From NCBI GenBank assembly GCA_965215855.1, contig CBDCER010000003.1, forward strand, positions 1,736,001-1,800,000: DNA of 64,000 bases. The letters are read 5' to 3'. Below the pieces are notes generated by a model. The model was not told where the DNA came from. It did no database searches and saw nothing but the letters and a program-made list of their open reading frames with translations. The position numbers and the translations under genes were made by a program. How positions within the stretch are numbered: position 1 is the first letter of the stretch; every line of letters starts with the position of its first letter. This stretch comes from J027 sp965215855 (GTDB taxonomy: Bacteria; Chloroflexota; Anaerolineae; Aggregatilineales; J027). Positions 17,325-26,911 of this stretch are shown here, one piece after another.

Positions 17325-18827
17325 TCAACTTGTTGGCGACGATGGAATGGTTTCCAATTGTCTATCAGCCGGTTGTGCCAGTCTATTTAGTTTACGCCGT
17401 GCGAAACCAATGGTTGCGGTGTGATAGACCATTGCCGCGATGCGCCGCAAACCAGCAGGGCGCATTACATTGATTTTACCACGTCGTAGGGCTTGTGCAG
17501 TACGACGCGCCCGGAATTCTTTATGTACTACTTTATGTAGTTGGCGATAGAACTCGGTACTATAGGGACCCTGATAGAGCATGGCGAGGTCTTCGGAGTC
17601 CTGCCAATTGGCTTTGTTGACCAGATCTTGCCGGACGCGCTCATAAAACGGCGTGCCGGGTAAAGGGTAACTGACCGAAATGCCAATATCATCTGGCAGC
17701 AAATCGCGGACCATTTGCAGTGTCATTTCAATGTCCTGATGTGTCTCACCAGGATAGCCGAATTGCAGGAAGAAACCGGCTTCAATACCTTCGTTGCCCA
17801 ATTTGCGTCGGGCGTCATAGATCTGCTCGACGGTTGTGCCTTTGTCCATGGCATCCAGAATCTTTTGAGAACCACTTTCGGCCCCAATCCAGATGTTCCT
17901 AGCTCCAGCACGGCGCATGGCTTCCACCGTGTCGTCGACCACTAGCAAATCAGCCCGCGAGAGGCACTTGAACGGCGTGCGAATATCAAGCTGTTCCACT
18001 TCATCTGCGAAGGCTTGTATCCAGCCTGGTTTCAGGCCCATAATGTCATCGGCAAACCAGATGTGATCGGGTTTGAAATGCTCACGCAGCCACTTTACTT
18101 CCTGTGCAACGTTCTGAGGTGATCGGACATTATATCGCTGGCCCCAGATTGGCTTGGCACACCAATTACATTTATAAGGACAGCCGCGAGTCGTGACCAT
18201 ATTCACGCTATAGTAGCCATGTCGTTCTAACCAAATACGTCGGTAACGTTCGACATCCACCAAATCCCAAGCCGGAAATGGTAACTCATCCAACGTTTTC
18301 ATGACCGGACGCGGTATCGTTACAGTGATTTCGCCCTGATCATTGCAGAATACTATTCCTGTGATGTCCGCTAGCTTGACTTCAATCTGGCCAGTCAGAT
18401 ATGCCATTAACTCATGCAGTGTTTCTTCACCTTCGCCCCGAATGACATAATCTGCACCATTTTCCAGATAGAGTTTATAATGATCCGTTGCATCTGCTCC
18501 ACAGATAATGACCGGAATATTACGCTCCTTTGCCATGCGGGTCATGGTGAACGCCGCCTGGCGCATGTTGAGCAGACACATTTTGCTGAGGTAGTTAAAA
18601 TTATCCTCAAACAATACAGCAAAACGCGGACGGTGTTGGTCGAGCGCGTCCGCCCATTCAGTTTCGGATGCAGCCAGCATCGCATCAAATAACGTTACCT
18701 CATATCCTTGTTGGCGCATGAAACTGGCCGCAAAAAGTGTGCCCAGCGGCGGGTAAGGCTGCATAGCCGCATAAAGTTTGGGGTCAAATCGGAGATAATA
18801 GCTTTGCCCAAAGAGAATATCTGTCAT
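17325..18827 (-). CDS. B12-binding-type radical SAM protein (2)
   Basis: 500 residues, first gene of the minus-strand run. It has a cobalamin-binding-type N-terminal domain (1-165) and a radical SAM domain with C216-x3-C220-x2-C223 (CPYKCNWC). The barrel contains the family segment Asn-Ile-Trp-Ile-Gly-Ala-Glu-Ser-Gly-Ser-Gln. The C-terminal 100 residues are basic. It is a clear paralogue of the protein at 15326-16804 (shared Pro-Tyr-Pro-Pro-Leu-Gly near 24-29 and Arg-Ser-Pro-Gln-Asn-Val-Ala). Substrate unknown; lipid or tetrapyrrole modification are typical roles of the group. It diverges from the flippase gene across a 56-base gap, so both promoters must be close together. Confidence 0.85.
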   Translation of the reverse strand: MTDILFGQSYYLRFDPKLYAAMQPYPPLGTLFAASFMRQQGYEVTLFDAMLAASETEWADALDQHRPRFAVLFEDNFNYLSKMCLLNMRQAAFTMTRMAKERNIPVIICGADATDHYKLYLENGADYVIRGEGEETLHELMAYLTGQIEVKLADITGIVFCNDQGEITVTIPRPVMKTLDELPFPAWDLVDVERYRRIWLERHGYYSVNMVTTRGCPYKCNWCAKPIWGQRYNVRSPQNVAQEVKWLREHFKPDHIWFADDIMGLKPGWIQAFADEVEQLDIRTPFKCLSRADLLVVDDTVEAMRRAGARNIWIGAESGSQKILDAMDKGTTVEQIYDARRKLGNEGIEAGFFLQFGYPGETHQDIEMTLQMVRDLLPDDIGISVSYPLPGTPFYERVRQDLVNKANWQDSEDLAMLYQGPYSTEFYRQLHKVVHKEFRARRTAQALRRGKINVMRPAGLRRIAAMVYHTATIGFARRKLNRLAQPADRQLETIPSSPTS

Positions 18828-18883
18828 CCGTCTTCCAATACAATGTCTTCCCGCATTCTGTCTGGCATATTATATTAACTGTG

Positions 18884-20140
18884 ATGAATCAGCAAACGAA
18901 TCGCTTGTCAAAAAACACCATCATCCTGTTGCTCAATAACATCAGTACCGCCGCTTTAGTATTTGCATTGACCGTCATTATCACGCGTGGCCTGGGCGAT
19001 GCGGCGTTAGGGCAATATGCCGCCGTGATGGCCTGGGTATTGCCGTTAACCGTCTGGGTTGATTTTGGTATTTCTACGCTCATCACTCGTGATGTTGCTC
19101 AAAATCGTGCCCAGGCACGCCACTATTTACACCTTTCGTATCCCTTGCGACTGATGGTGGGTGTATCAACTATCAGCATTGTACAGGCCGCCGCCACCTG
19201 GATGAGCGACGATCCATTTGTTGTGCTGGCGCTACGCATCGGTATCTGGCTGGTGTTGATTGATGCGCTGTTTGGTAGCTATACAGCCATTTTTCGCGCC
19301 TGGGAAATCATGTGGCCGATTCTGGTGTTGAATGTCGGTTTACTGGTGCTACAAATCTTTGGGGCCTTATTGATTGTTGTGTGGGGTGGTGATGTCAGTC
19401 ATTTGCTCCTGGTAATTGTTGGTGCAGATTTGACTCAATTGGTGGCAACGTGGTTCGTGTGGCGCTACCTTCAAAATCGAATTTCTATATCGGGCGAAAA
19501 CCCTATGATTTCCTATCGCCAGATGATGCGAGGGGCATATCCATTCGCGGTGGCAGGCGTGCTGGCGGTTTTACAGACTCGTGTCGTGATTATCCTTCTC
19601 GACCAGTTTGACACTTCCGCAGCAGTGGGGTGGTATGCGGCGGCCAGCCGATTGGTCGAAGCCGCACGTATGGCTCCGAGTGCGTTGTTTGTGGCGTTGT
19701 TTCCGCGGTTGGCGTCACTGGTCAATGACCAAGTTGCGTTCCAACGCCTGTTCCGGCGGGCCAGTGTAGGTGTTTTTATCTATGCTGTGATCATTGGCTT
19801 ATTGAGTTTTGTGGGGGCCAGATCTGCCATCCGTCTCATTTTTGGCGCAGCGTTCGACAATTCTGTTGCTGTCTTGATGATATTGGCCTGGGCGCTGGTT
19901 CCTGGGCTGCTACGTGCGCTTTTAACCCTCCAGTTGTATGCTTATAAGCAAGAGCAGCGTGTGAATCTGCTCATTGGGCTGGCGCTAGCTTTTCAGATTG
20001 CTGTGGGCCTTGTCTTAATTCCAGCCTATGGCCCATCTGGAGCCGCATGGACAGTTGTTTTTGGCGAAACTGTACTGATGACGGCCATGCTACTCATAGC
20101 ACGTATGGCACAAACAGTTGTGCGGCAGCCAAGTTCTTGA
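18884..20140 (+). CDS. Oligosaccharide flippase / polysaccharide biosynthesis membrane protein (MATE-like Wzx)
   Basis: 418 residues with about 12 membrane spans. It opens with Asn-Thr-Ile-Ile-Leu-Leu-Leu-Asn-Asn-Ile and Ile-Ile-Thr-Arg-Gly-Leu-Gly-Asp-Ala-Ala-Leu-Gly-Gln-Tyr-Ala, the N-terminal signature of the flippase family that moves lipid-linked sugars across the membrane. It is short compared with typical 440-500 residue members. ATG 18884 is used; a GTG directly before it is the alternative. An AT-rich TATATT lies about 10 bases upstream. No glycosyltransferases are nearby, so its substrate is open. Confidence 0.85.
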   Translation: MNQQTNRLSKNTIILLLNNISTAALVFALTVIITRGLGDAALGQYAAVMAWVLPLTVWVDFGISTLITRDVAQNRAQARHYLHLSYPLRLMVGVSTISIVQAAATWMSDDPFVVLALRIGIWLVLIDALFGSYTAIFRAWEIMWPILVLNVGLLVLQIFGALLIVVWGGDVSHLLLVIVGADLTQLVATWFVWRYLQNRISISGENPMISYRQMMRGAYPFAVAGVLAVLQTRVVIILLDQFDTSAAVGWYAAASRLVEAARMAPSALFVALFPRLASLVNDQVAFQRLFRRASVGVFIYAVIIGLLSFVGARSAIRLIFGAAFDNSVAVLMILAWALVPGLLRALLTLQLYAYKQEQRVNLLIGLALAFQIAVGLVLIPAYGPSGAAWTVVFGETVLMTAMLLIARMAQTVVRQPSS

Positions 20141-20187
20141 TAAGCTGGTTGATTGATTAACTTGACAAGAATTCTGGAGGATCGGGT

Positions 20188-21243
20188 GTGAAATATACGC
20201 GATCATATCGTTTAAATTGGGTAGTATTGGTAGCATTCCTGTTTGTGGTTGCTGCGTGCAATGATTCGCCGACAGAGGAACCACCAGATATTCCACGCGC
20301 GGCACAGGTTACCACAACATTGCAACCCCCACCAAACCTGATTACACAAACACTACCCTTTACAGCATCATGGACACCCAGCACGACACCCACGCCATCG
20401 GATACGCCGACTCCGTCCGATACGCCAACACCTGTGACCCCCAGTTCCACTCCGACCGCAACTGGTACAGCAACGTTGGGCGGGCTGGTATTGGCAGGTG
20501 GTGATGAAAACGGGCGGCGGGTGCGTGAAGGCCCGGATGTTGTTTTATATGACATTGTGACTTCGCTACCGGGTGATACAGAAATTGGCGTCCTCGGGTT
20601 TGTCATTAACGAACGTGGCGAGACTTGGTATCAAATCAGCTTCATTAACGAAGACGATGAAATCCAGATGGGGTGGATGCGGTCGGATTTGGTTGATCCA
20701 TTGGAGCAAGAAATTCCGGCTCTGGAACCGACAGCCACATTGCCCGAACCCACCTCAACTTTTGCTACCGCACCGCCTTTTGAAACCGCGACACCAGAAC
20801 AATCTGTGACGCCGTTGCCAACAGGTTCTGTTACTCCAGCAGCCCTGAGCGAAGTGAATATTCGTGCCTCTGAAGGCGAAGATAACACCCGTTGCCGGGC
20901 TGCGGTCAATCGCAACCAGACAGTCAGCGTCTTTTGGAGTTGGTGGGTAACTGAACCCGAATTGATGCAAGACCATATCAACGCAGTAGAATATGAAGTG
21001 TTGTTAGATGGTCGGCGTTTGGATGGCTGGCGACAGTTCCGCACCAATATGCGACAGGACCCCGAAGAAAACAATAATTGGACGGTATACTGGTATGTAC
21101 CAGTGGGTACACTGGAGTCAGGTGAACATACCATTGAATATCGTGTCACATGGGCAGAACAGATCAGTGATGGTCAGGGTGATTATGGCCCTGATACTGA
21201 TATCCCGGAGCAAACCGGAAGCTGCACCTTTGTTGTCAATTAA
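20188..21243 (+). CDS. Lipoprotein with Thr-Pro-rich linkers and an SH3-like domain
   Basis: 351 residues, exported and lipid-anchored: signal peptide ending in a lipobox (Val-Val-Ala-Ala-Cys, Cys24). It then has a Thr-Pro-Ser-Asp repeat linker, a bacterial SH3-like domain (about 90-170, with Gly-Arg-Arg-Val-Arg-Glu-Gly-Pro and Trp-Tyr-Gln-Ile), another Pro/Thr linker and a C-terminal beta domain (about 220-351). The GTG start is supported by GGAGG ten bases upstream. The architecture is common for Chloroflexota surface proteins that bind wall components. It lies 47 bases after the flippase and 36 before the HEAT-repeat gene, a likely operon. Confidence 0.8.
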   Translation: MKYTRSYRLNWVVLVAFLFVVAACNDSPTEEPPDIPRAAQVTTTLQPPPNLITQTLPFTASWTPSTTPTPSDTPTPSDTPTPVTPSSTPTATGTATLGGLVLAGGDENGRRVREGPDVVLYDIVTSLPGDTEIGVLGFVINERGETWYQISFINEDDEIQMGWMRSDLVDPLEQEIPALEPTATLPEPTSTFATAPPFETATPEQSVTPLPTGSVTPAALSEVNIRASEGEDNTRCRAAVNRNQTVSVFWSWWVTEPELMQDHINAVEYEVLLDGRRLDGWRQFRTNMRQDPEENNNWTVYWYVPVGTLESGEHTIEYRVTWAEQISDGQGDYGPDTDIPEQTGSCTFVVN

Positions 21244-21279
21244 CGGGAAAAATACGCTTATTAGCTGGGGACAAGGCTC

Positions 21280-22446
21280 ATGACCAGTCCTGAACTCATC
21301 AAACTGAAGTATCAAACTGAAGACGCAAACCCAGAAACTCGCATGGCTGCCTGCGAAAAAATGTGGGAACTGGGTGACCCTGAAGCGATAGGATTCCTCG
21401 TGGAGGTCTATCAAGAGGATGAAGACGAGGAAGTCCGCCTGATAGCTGAGGATGTGCTGAGTCGCTTCCGGCACATGGAAAAAGAGATGAAAGGCGAGGC
21501 AGTCTCCAAAGCAGATTCCGGCGACGGCGGTGGCGGTATCTTGAAAGCATTCCTGACCATTTCGTTGCTGGCCTTGATTGCTGCGAACGCTGTGTTTTTC
21601 GTGATGAATAGCAGTGATGACGAAGATGAGACAGGATCGACTGGCCCTCGCTCCCGACAACAATTACTGGCTGAAGTTTCGACTTCTCTGGACAATGTTA
21701 TTTCCGACTCAGCGGCCCTCATTGAAGAAATGCAAGCTGTCGAAGCTGGGCAAAAACTGATTGTTGACGCTTGTAGACGCGACCTGGCTCGCCCACAACA
21801 AGTTCAACTAACGCCCGCCGAAGTCGAACTATATCCTGATATTCACCAGTTTGTATCCGATGGGGATTATCCTCTTAGTTTTCAAGGGTTTGCTCCGACA
21901 TTGGACTCTTGGGACGGAATTTGTGAGGCCGAAGAATATCGCCATGAAGGCTATAGTGGCAGACTGCAAGGCGTGAGTGACATTGCAGTATCGGCTCGTG
22001 ATGTCGGGCTAGCGGTATTGACCGGTCAGCCACCTTCAGATTCCCAAACTGCGCCAGTCGGTCGCCAGGGCATGATCGACCAGGTTTCCACGACGCTGGA
22101 TGCCATCGTCAGCGATGCCACAGGTTTGCAAGAAGAACTGCGTAAGGCCACGCAGGATGCGACAGAACCGGATTGTTCGCGTCAATTCTTCCGTCCAACA
22201 CCGGTTCAAGTCGTCGAAACGGAAGCACAACTCTACCCCGAAATTCAGGCGTTTATTACAGACGAGATCAACTTTGGGTTAGATGGTCTGCAACTGGCTT
22301 TTGATTTCTGGGACAATACCGTTTGCGCCGATCTGCAATATCAGCCCGAAGATGTAATGCAGCATGTACAACGCCTGGCGATTGTGACCGACGCCGCAAT
22401 GAGCGCCCGCGACCAGCGATTTCCAGCATTGACCGCTGGCCCATAG
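21280..22446 (+). CDS. HEAT-repeat membrane protein with duplicated extracytoplasmic domain
   Basis: 388 residues. Residues 1-66 form about two HEAT-like helical repeats on the cytoplasmic side (Met-Ala-Ala-Cys-Glu-Lys-Met-Trp-Glu-Leu-Gly-Asp-Pro-Glu-Ala). A Gly-rich hinge and one membrane span (87-109) lead to two tandem copies of a roughly 120-residue helical domain (126-247 and 262-385), each with a Leu-Tyr-Pro-(Asp/Glu)-Ile-(His/Gln) core and paired Cys likely to form a disulfide. Function unknown. It ends 24 bases before a strong terminator shared with convergent clpB. Confidence 0.75.
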   Translation: MTSPELIKLKYQTEDANPETRMAACEKMWELGDPEAIGFLVEVYQEDEDEEVRLIAEDVLSRFRHMEKEMKGEAVSKADSGDGGGGILKAFLTISLLALIAANAVFFVMNSSDDEDETGSTGPRSRQQLLAEVSTSLDNVISDSAALIEEMQAVEAGQKLIVDACRRDLARPQQVQLTPAEVELYPDIHQFVSDGDYPLSFQGFAPTLDSWDGICEAEEYRHEGYSGRLQGVSDIAVSARDVGLAVLTGQPPSDSQTAPVGRQGMIDQVSTTLDAIVSDATGLQEELRKATQDATEPDCSRQFFRPTPVQVVETEAQLYPEIQAFITDEINFGLDGLQLAFDFWDNTVCADLQYQPEDVMQHVQRLAIVTDAAMSARDQRFPALTAGP

Positions 22447-22470
22447 TCCATTGGAGCTTGCGGCAATTCG

Positions 22471-22495
22471 ATGGGGGAGGCATCAACTCCCCCAT
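22471..22495. terminator. Intrinsic terminator between convergent genes
   Basis: A perfect 9-bp stem ATGGGGGAG/CTCCCCCAT with a 7-base loop is followed by TTTTG on the plus strand. It lies between the HEAT-repeat gene and the 3' end of clpB. Confidence 0.75.
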
Positions 22496-22502
22496 TTTGT
22501 TA

Positions 22503-25121
22503 TCAATGATTGAGATCGTCGGGAATAATCGTCTGAAACGTTAATCCCTGTTCATCATAATCCACATAGACATGCTCACCATCATGCACATGCCCTTCCA
22601 GCAGAGCTTTGGCAAGTGTGTCATGAACTTCGCGCTGAATGACGCGCTTGAGAGGGCGCGCTCCGAAAACTGGATCATAGCCTCTGTTTGCTAGATAGCT
22701 TTTCGCGGCATCTGACAAATTCACGGTAATGCGGCGTTCGGCCAACAGATGCGACAGCCGGTCCAATTGGATATCCACTATACGCCGCATGTGTTCGCGT
22801 TCCAGATTATGAAACAAAGTGATCTCGTCAATGCGGTTGAGGAATTCAGGGCGGAAGGTACGATCCAGTTCGGTCATCACTGCTTGCCGAACGTCTTCGC
22901 GGTCACGTCCGGTCATTTGCTTGATGAGATGGCTGCCAACATTGCTGGTCATGATAATGACAGTATTCTTGAAATCCACTTTGCGCCCATGTCCATCTGT
23001 CAATCGTCCGTCTTCTAGCACTTGCAACAACACATCGAAGACTTCGTTGTGGGCTTTTTCTACTTCATCAAACAGTACCACCGAATAAGGACGACGACGC
23101 ACAGCTTCTGTCAATTGACCACCTTCTTCATAGCCGACATAGCCGGGTGGCGCACCAATTAGCCGTGCCACGCTGTGCTTTTCCTGATACTCACTCATGT
23201 CGATACGAACCATCGATTCCTCGGTATCAAAAAGGAATTCTGCCAGTGCCCGTCCCAATTCGGTCTTGCCGACACCGGTTGGCCCCAAAAATAGAAACGA
23301 CCCAATGGGACGGTTGGGGTCTTGCAATCCTGCTCGGCTACGGCGTACAGCATTACTGATGCTGGCGATTGCATCATCTTGCCCCACCACACGCTCCTGA
23401 AGACGAGTTTCCATTTGGAGCAGCTTTTCGACCTCGCCTTCCAGTAATTTGCTGACGGGAATACCGGTCCAGCTAGATACCACTGCCGCGATCTCGTCAG
23501 CATCCACCTCTTCTTTGAGCATGGCATTGCCGTCGGCATGAAGCTGTTGGAGCATGGCCTCGGCTTCGTCAAGTTCCTGCTCCAACCGGGGAATGTCGCC
23601 GTATTGCAAACGTGCCGCAATTTCCAACTCACCGCGACGTTCGGCACGTTCCAAGTCAATCCGTGCTTCATCAATCTGACTCTTCGCCTGACGAATATGG
23701 GAAATGGCATCCTGCTCCTGCTGCCAACGAGCCTGCAATGCACCTGCTTCCTCGCGCAGATCGGCCAGTTCCTCTTCCAATTTCTTCAGACGATCTTTGC
23801 TGGCGCGGTCTCTTTCCTTCTTCAATGCCTCGCGCTCAATTTCAAGCTGCATCATTTGACGCTCGACCGTATCGAGCGATTGCGGCTTAGAGTCGATTTC
23901 CATTCGCAGACGTGAGGCCGATTCATCAATCAGGTCGATGGCCTTATCTGGCAGATGGCGGTCTGCGATGTAGCGATTACTCAATACTGCTGCTGCGATC
24001 ACCGCGCCATCCTGAATGCGGACACCATGATGTACTTCGTAGCGTTCCTTGAGGCCGCGCAGGATGCTGATGGTGTCTTCCACCGAGGGCTGTTCAACAT
24101 AGACAGGTTGGAAACGGCGTTCCAGGGCGGCATCTTTCTCTATGTATTGCCGATACTCATCCAACGTCGTTGCCCCAATCGCCCGCAACTCGCCCCGCGC
24201 CAGCATCGGTTTCAGCATATTGCCAGCATCCATTGCGCCTTCAGCAGCGCCGGCTCCAACGATGGTGTGCAATTCATCCAGAAACAGTACCACTTCGCCC
24301 TGCGAGTCGCTGACTTCTTTCAAAACAGCTTTCAGGCGTTCTTCAAACTCACCACGATATTTGGCTCCAGCTACTAAAGCTGCCATATCGAGTGCGATTA
24401 CGCGCTTGTTTTTCAATCCTTCGGGTACATCGCCATTGATAATCCGTTGGGCCAGCCCCTCTGCTATCGCCGTTTTACCCACACCAGCCTCGCCAATTAG
24501 CACGGGGTTGTTTTTGGTGCGGCGCGAGAGAACATGGATCAAGCGCCGGATTTCAGCATCGCGCCCAATGACCGGATCGAGCTTGCCCTGAGCAGCGTCA
24601 GTTGTCATGTCACGCCCGTATTTTTCCAGGCTGGCGTAAGTGCTTTCGGGATCCTGCGATGTTACACGCTGACCGCCACGTATTTCGCTCAAAGCTTTAA
24701 GTGTGGCCGTTTGGTCAACACCGTGCCGAGCCAGCAGATCACCCATCGCCGAATCATCAGTTAAAGCTAAAAGCAAATGCTCAGTGCTGACATACTCATC
24801 GCGCATTTTCCGGGCATGACCTTCTGCACCTCGCAAAACACTAACTGCCGCCCGGCTGAGATCAATGCGTGTGCCGCTGCCTTGCACACGTGGCTTATTT
24901 TGCAGCACACCCTCGACATCGCGCATGACAATTGTGGGCCGTGCGCCAACTTTACCAATGACCTGTGGCACAACGCCGTCGGTTTGTTGTAATAACGATG
25001 CCAAAATATGTGCTGTATCCAGTTCAGGGTTTCCCCTATCTTCGGCCAACCGTTGAGCAGCAGCAACGGCTTCTTGTGCGCGTGTTGTAAACCGATCCAA
25101 GTTCATTAGCATTGGGCGCAT
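22503..25121 (-). CDS. clpB: ClpB protein disaggregase
   Basis: Cytoplasmic AAA+ chaperone that extracts proteins from aggregates with the DnaK system. From the ATG at 25121 it has 872 residues, normal for ClpB. Domains in order: Clp N domain (two repeats), AAA-1 with GEAGVGKTA near 210, a coiled-coil middle domain of about 120 residues with dense Glu/Arg/Gln (which separates ClpB from ClpA/ClpC), AAA-2 with GPTGVGKTE near 610, and a D2-small domain. The ATG at 25106 (Met-Asn-Leu-Asp-Arg-Phe-Thr) is a possible alternative and matches the usual ClpB N-terminus better; GGAGG lies 15 bases before 25121. No CIRCE element is visible upstream. Confidence 0.95.
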   Translation of the reverse strand: MRPMLMNLDRFTTRAQEAVAAAQRLAEDRGNPELDTAHILASLLQQTDGVVPQVIGKVGARPTIVMRDVEGVLQNKPRVQGSGTRIDLSRAAVSVLRGAEGHARKMRDEYVSTEHLLLALTDDSAMGDLLARHGVDQTATLKALSEIRGGQRVTSQDPESTYASLEKYGRDMTTDAAQGKLDPVIGRDAEIRRLIHVLSRRTKNNPVLIGEAGVGKTAIAEGLAQRIINGDVPEGLKNKRVIALDMAALVAGAKYRGEFEERLKAVLKEVSDSQGEVVLFLDELHTIVGAGAAEGAMDAGNMLKPMLARGELRAIGATTLDEYRQYIEKDAALERRFQPVYVEQPSVEDTISILRGLKERYEVHHGVRIQDGAVIAAAVLSNRYIADRHLPDKAIDLIDESASRLRMEIDSKPQSLDTVERQMMQLEIEREALKKERDRASKDRLKKLEEELADLREEAGALQARWQQEQDAISHIRQAKSQIDEARIDLERAERRGELEIAARLQYGDIPRLEQELDEAEAMLQQLHADGNAMLKEEVDADEIAAVVSSWTGIPVSKLLEGEVEKLLQMETRLQERVVGQDDAIASISNAVRRSRAGLQDPNRPIGSFLFLGPTGVGKTELGRALAEFLFDTEESMVRIDMSEYQEKHSVARLIGAPPGYVGYEEGGQLTEAVRRRPYSVVLFDEVEKAHNEVFDVLLQVLEDGRLTDGHGRKVDFKNTVIIMTSNVGSHLIKQMTGRDREDVRQAVMTELDRTFRPEFLNRIDEITLFHNLEREHMRRIVDIQLDRLSHLLAERRITVNLSDAAKSYLANRGYDPVFGARPLKRVIQREVHDTLAKALLEGHVHDGEHVYVDYDEQGLTFQTIIPDDLNH

Positions 25122-25569
25122 AACAGATACGCCGATCCTCCTTTTTCTCGGTTGGATAATGGTGGGCTGGTGGAACTCGAACATTTCCTAGATTCGCCAG
25201 CCATAGTCAATATTTTGGAGTATAAAACGGATGAAGGCCAGCCCCTCTTAAACTTGCCTTCTATTATATGTAAATTGTAAAAGCGGGCCGTTTGGTTGAA
25301 AGGGAACAGACATGAATCCAAGTTTGCATTTTATAATCGCCAAACAGAACCCGAAACACGTCTAATTGTGAAAATACCGACTAACCCATCCAAAACTCAA
25401 TGAAATTGTAGCAGACTGCTAGAGACAGTAGCACATTGCATTGACGACAAACTGGAAGCTGAAACCAGTGCATGGTTGCATCGTGGCGATTGAAGTCGAT
25501 ATTGCACTTGGTATTGCGAATTCGCAACCGGACGATACACTACTTCAAAGTGCTTGAAGGAGATGTAGA
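25122..25569. promoter_or_regulatory. Gene-free region with clpB promoter element
   Basis: A 448-base stretch between divergent clpB and the thioesterase gene. On the minus strand a perfect TATAAT (complement of 25263-25268) is a good -10 box for clpB, but no clear -35 is seen at the right distance. I find no CIRCE inverted repeat, no coding frame of credible composition and no RNA gene. On the plus side there is only the ribosome-binding site of the thioesterase. Confidence 0.5.
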
Positions 25570-26007
25570 TTGCAAATTCCTGACGACCGCCACATCTGCG
25601 AAACCACATTCTATGTACGTTACGCTGAAACTGATACCATGAAAATTGTTCATCACGCAGCTTATCTGGTTTATTGCGAGGAATTGCGGAGTCAGTATGC
25701 GCGTGATATGGGCACAAACTATGCTGATTTCGAGAAAGATGGTCTGGCCTTGGCCGTCAGTGAGATTAGTTTGCGTTTTCTTGCTCCGGCTGTCTACGGG
25801 CAACGCATTACCGTGCGCGGCTGGATTGTAGATTTGAAAAGCCGCCGTATCACCTTTGGGTATCAAATTCTCAACCCGACAGACGACACACTCCATGTCA
25901 CCGGAACAACCAGCCATATTTGCGTTACACTTGAGGGCAAAGTCGCCCGTATCCCTGATTCTTGGTTGAGTATGTTTCGTGCTTCGCTACAGGATAAAGT
26001 GAGTTAA
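25570..26007 (+). CDS. Acyl-CoA thioesterase, 4HBT hot-dog fold (YbgC/FadM-like)
   Basis: 145 residues. The N-terminal Val-Arg-Tyr-Ala-Glu-Thr-Asp-x-Met-x-x-Val-His-His-Ala-x-Tyr-Leu matches the 4-hydroxybenzoyl-CoA thioesterase family, with the catalytic Asp in Glu-Thr-Asp. It hydrolyses acyl-CoA thioesters; chain-length preference cannot be read. The start is TTG, supported by AAGGAG about eight bases upstream; no nearer ATG gives the complete motif. It stands alone with its own apparent upstream region. Confidence 0.85.
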   Translation: MQIPDDRHICETTFYVRYAETDTMKIVHHAAYLVYCEELRSQYARDMGTNYADFEKDGLALAVSEISLRFLAPAVYGQRITVRGWIVDLKSRRITFGYQILNPTDDTLHVTGTTSHICVTLEGKVARIPDSWLSMFRASLQDKVS

Positions 26008-26102
26008 GCTGTTCTGTACCATTCCCCTATATCGTGGAATAAGACAGTCCTACAGCAAAATCTAAGTCTCTAATCCAATGACGAGCGATAGGGAGGATAT
26101 GA

Positions 26103-26108
26103 TATAAT
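26103..26108 (+). promoter_or_regulatory. Extended -10 promoter element
   Basis: TGATATAAT gives a perfect TATAAT with the extended TG motif about 42 bases before the next gene. The best -35-like match (ATGACG at 26078-26083) is 19 bases away, so the extended -10 may suffice. Confidence 0.5.
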
Positions 26109-26149
26109 CGAGATTAATTTCACCTGATACTAACAAAGTGCGAAAGATC

Positions 26150-26911
26150 ATGTTTGAATCCAACCGGCGCGGAACACTAGTGTGGGCGGCCATCATGGCC
26201 CTAGCAGCATTTCTTTTCTTTAGTTCGGGGGAATTAGGTGCATTGATGATCGTCAGTGCGATCAGCGCCATCCTGTTGCTACTCCTGTTTATCAGTCAGG
26301 GACCATTGCAACAACTCCAAGATGCTTTGCCAGCTCCCCAGCGTGTCGCTGCCGCCAGCCCCACCGCCCGCACCGCCCGTTTACAGGCCAGCCATCGCCC
26401 CGACTACGATGAGTTCTATGGCTTGCAAGATGTTGGATTGATTGTGGATGAGCCACGCACCGATGGGTTGCACTTGCGGCGTGCGCGTCTGGTGTCATTG
26501 GATGATGAAGCTATTCGTCCCTATTTGGTGGTTCACACACCCAGCTATGGGCATCCCGCCCAGGTCATTATTCGCTTCGAGATTAACGATGCTTCCGGAG
26601 CAAGTCAGTTCGTTTACGAGATGGACTATTATATGCGCCCTGGCGAAAATGCTGTGTTACCTGACTATCGCCTGCCTCTCAAAGGCAATCAACGTTTGGA
26701 TCGTACCGGAAAATGGGATTTGCAGGTGTGGATAAATGGCGGATTGGTTGCGGTACATACCTTCAGTGTGACACCTTCAGTTGAAGAACGGCGGCGGCAA
26801 TTTGGCATTGATGGCGAAGCCCAACAACGCCTTGAACTGGATAACGAACCGGTTCCGATGTCTTTGGAAGAGCTGCTCGCCCGACAGTCTGGTGAATCGA
26901 GTAGCCGTTAA
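26150..26911 (+). CDS. Membrane-anchored protein of unknown function
   Basis: 253 residues from the ATG at 26150 (a GTG at 26138 adds four residues). Two hydrophobic segments near the N-terminus (about 10-30 and 35-50) look like a membrane hairpin. After a Pro/Ala-rich linker, a soluble beta-rich domain (about 100-215) follows, with strands ending Trp-Asp-Leu-Gln-Val-Trp-Ile-Asn-Gly-Gly, which resembles an immunoglobulin-like fold. The C-terminus is acidic. I do not recognise the family. It has its own promoter and no clear operon partner. Confidence 0.65.
   Translation: MFESNRRGTLVWAAIMALAAFLFFSSGELGALMIVSAISAILLLLLFISQGPLQQLQDALPAPQRVAAASPTARTARLQASHRPDYDEFYGLQDVGLIVDEPRTDGLHLRRARLVSLDDEAIRPYLVVHTPSYGHPAQVIIRFEINDASGASQFVYEMDYYMRPGENAVLPDYRLPLKGNQRLDRTGKWDLQVWINGGLVAVHTFSVTPSVEERRRQFGIDGEAQQRLELDNEPVPMSLEELLARQSGESSSR

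Noticed and set aside
20388..20450. Short ACGCC/TCCGA-type tandem repeats as a functional DNA repeat
   Set aside because: They simply encode the Thr-Pro-Ser-Asp linker of the lipoprotein.
25122..25569. CIRCE heat-shock element upstream of clpB
   Set aside because: No TTAGCACTC-type inverted repeat could be found on either strand of the gap.
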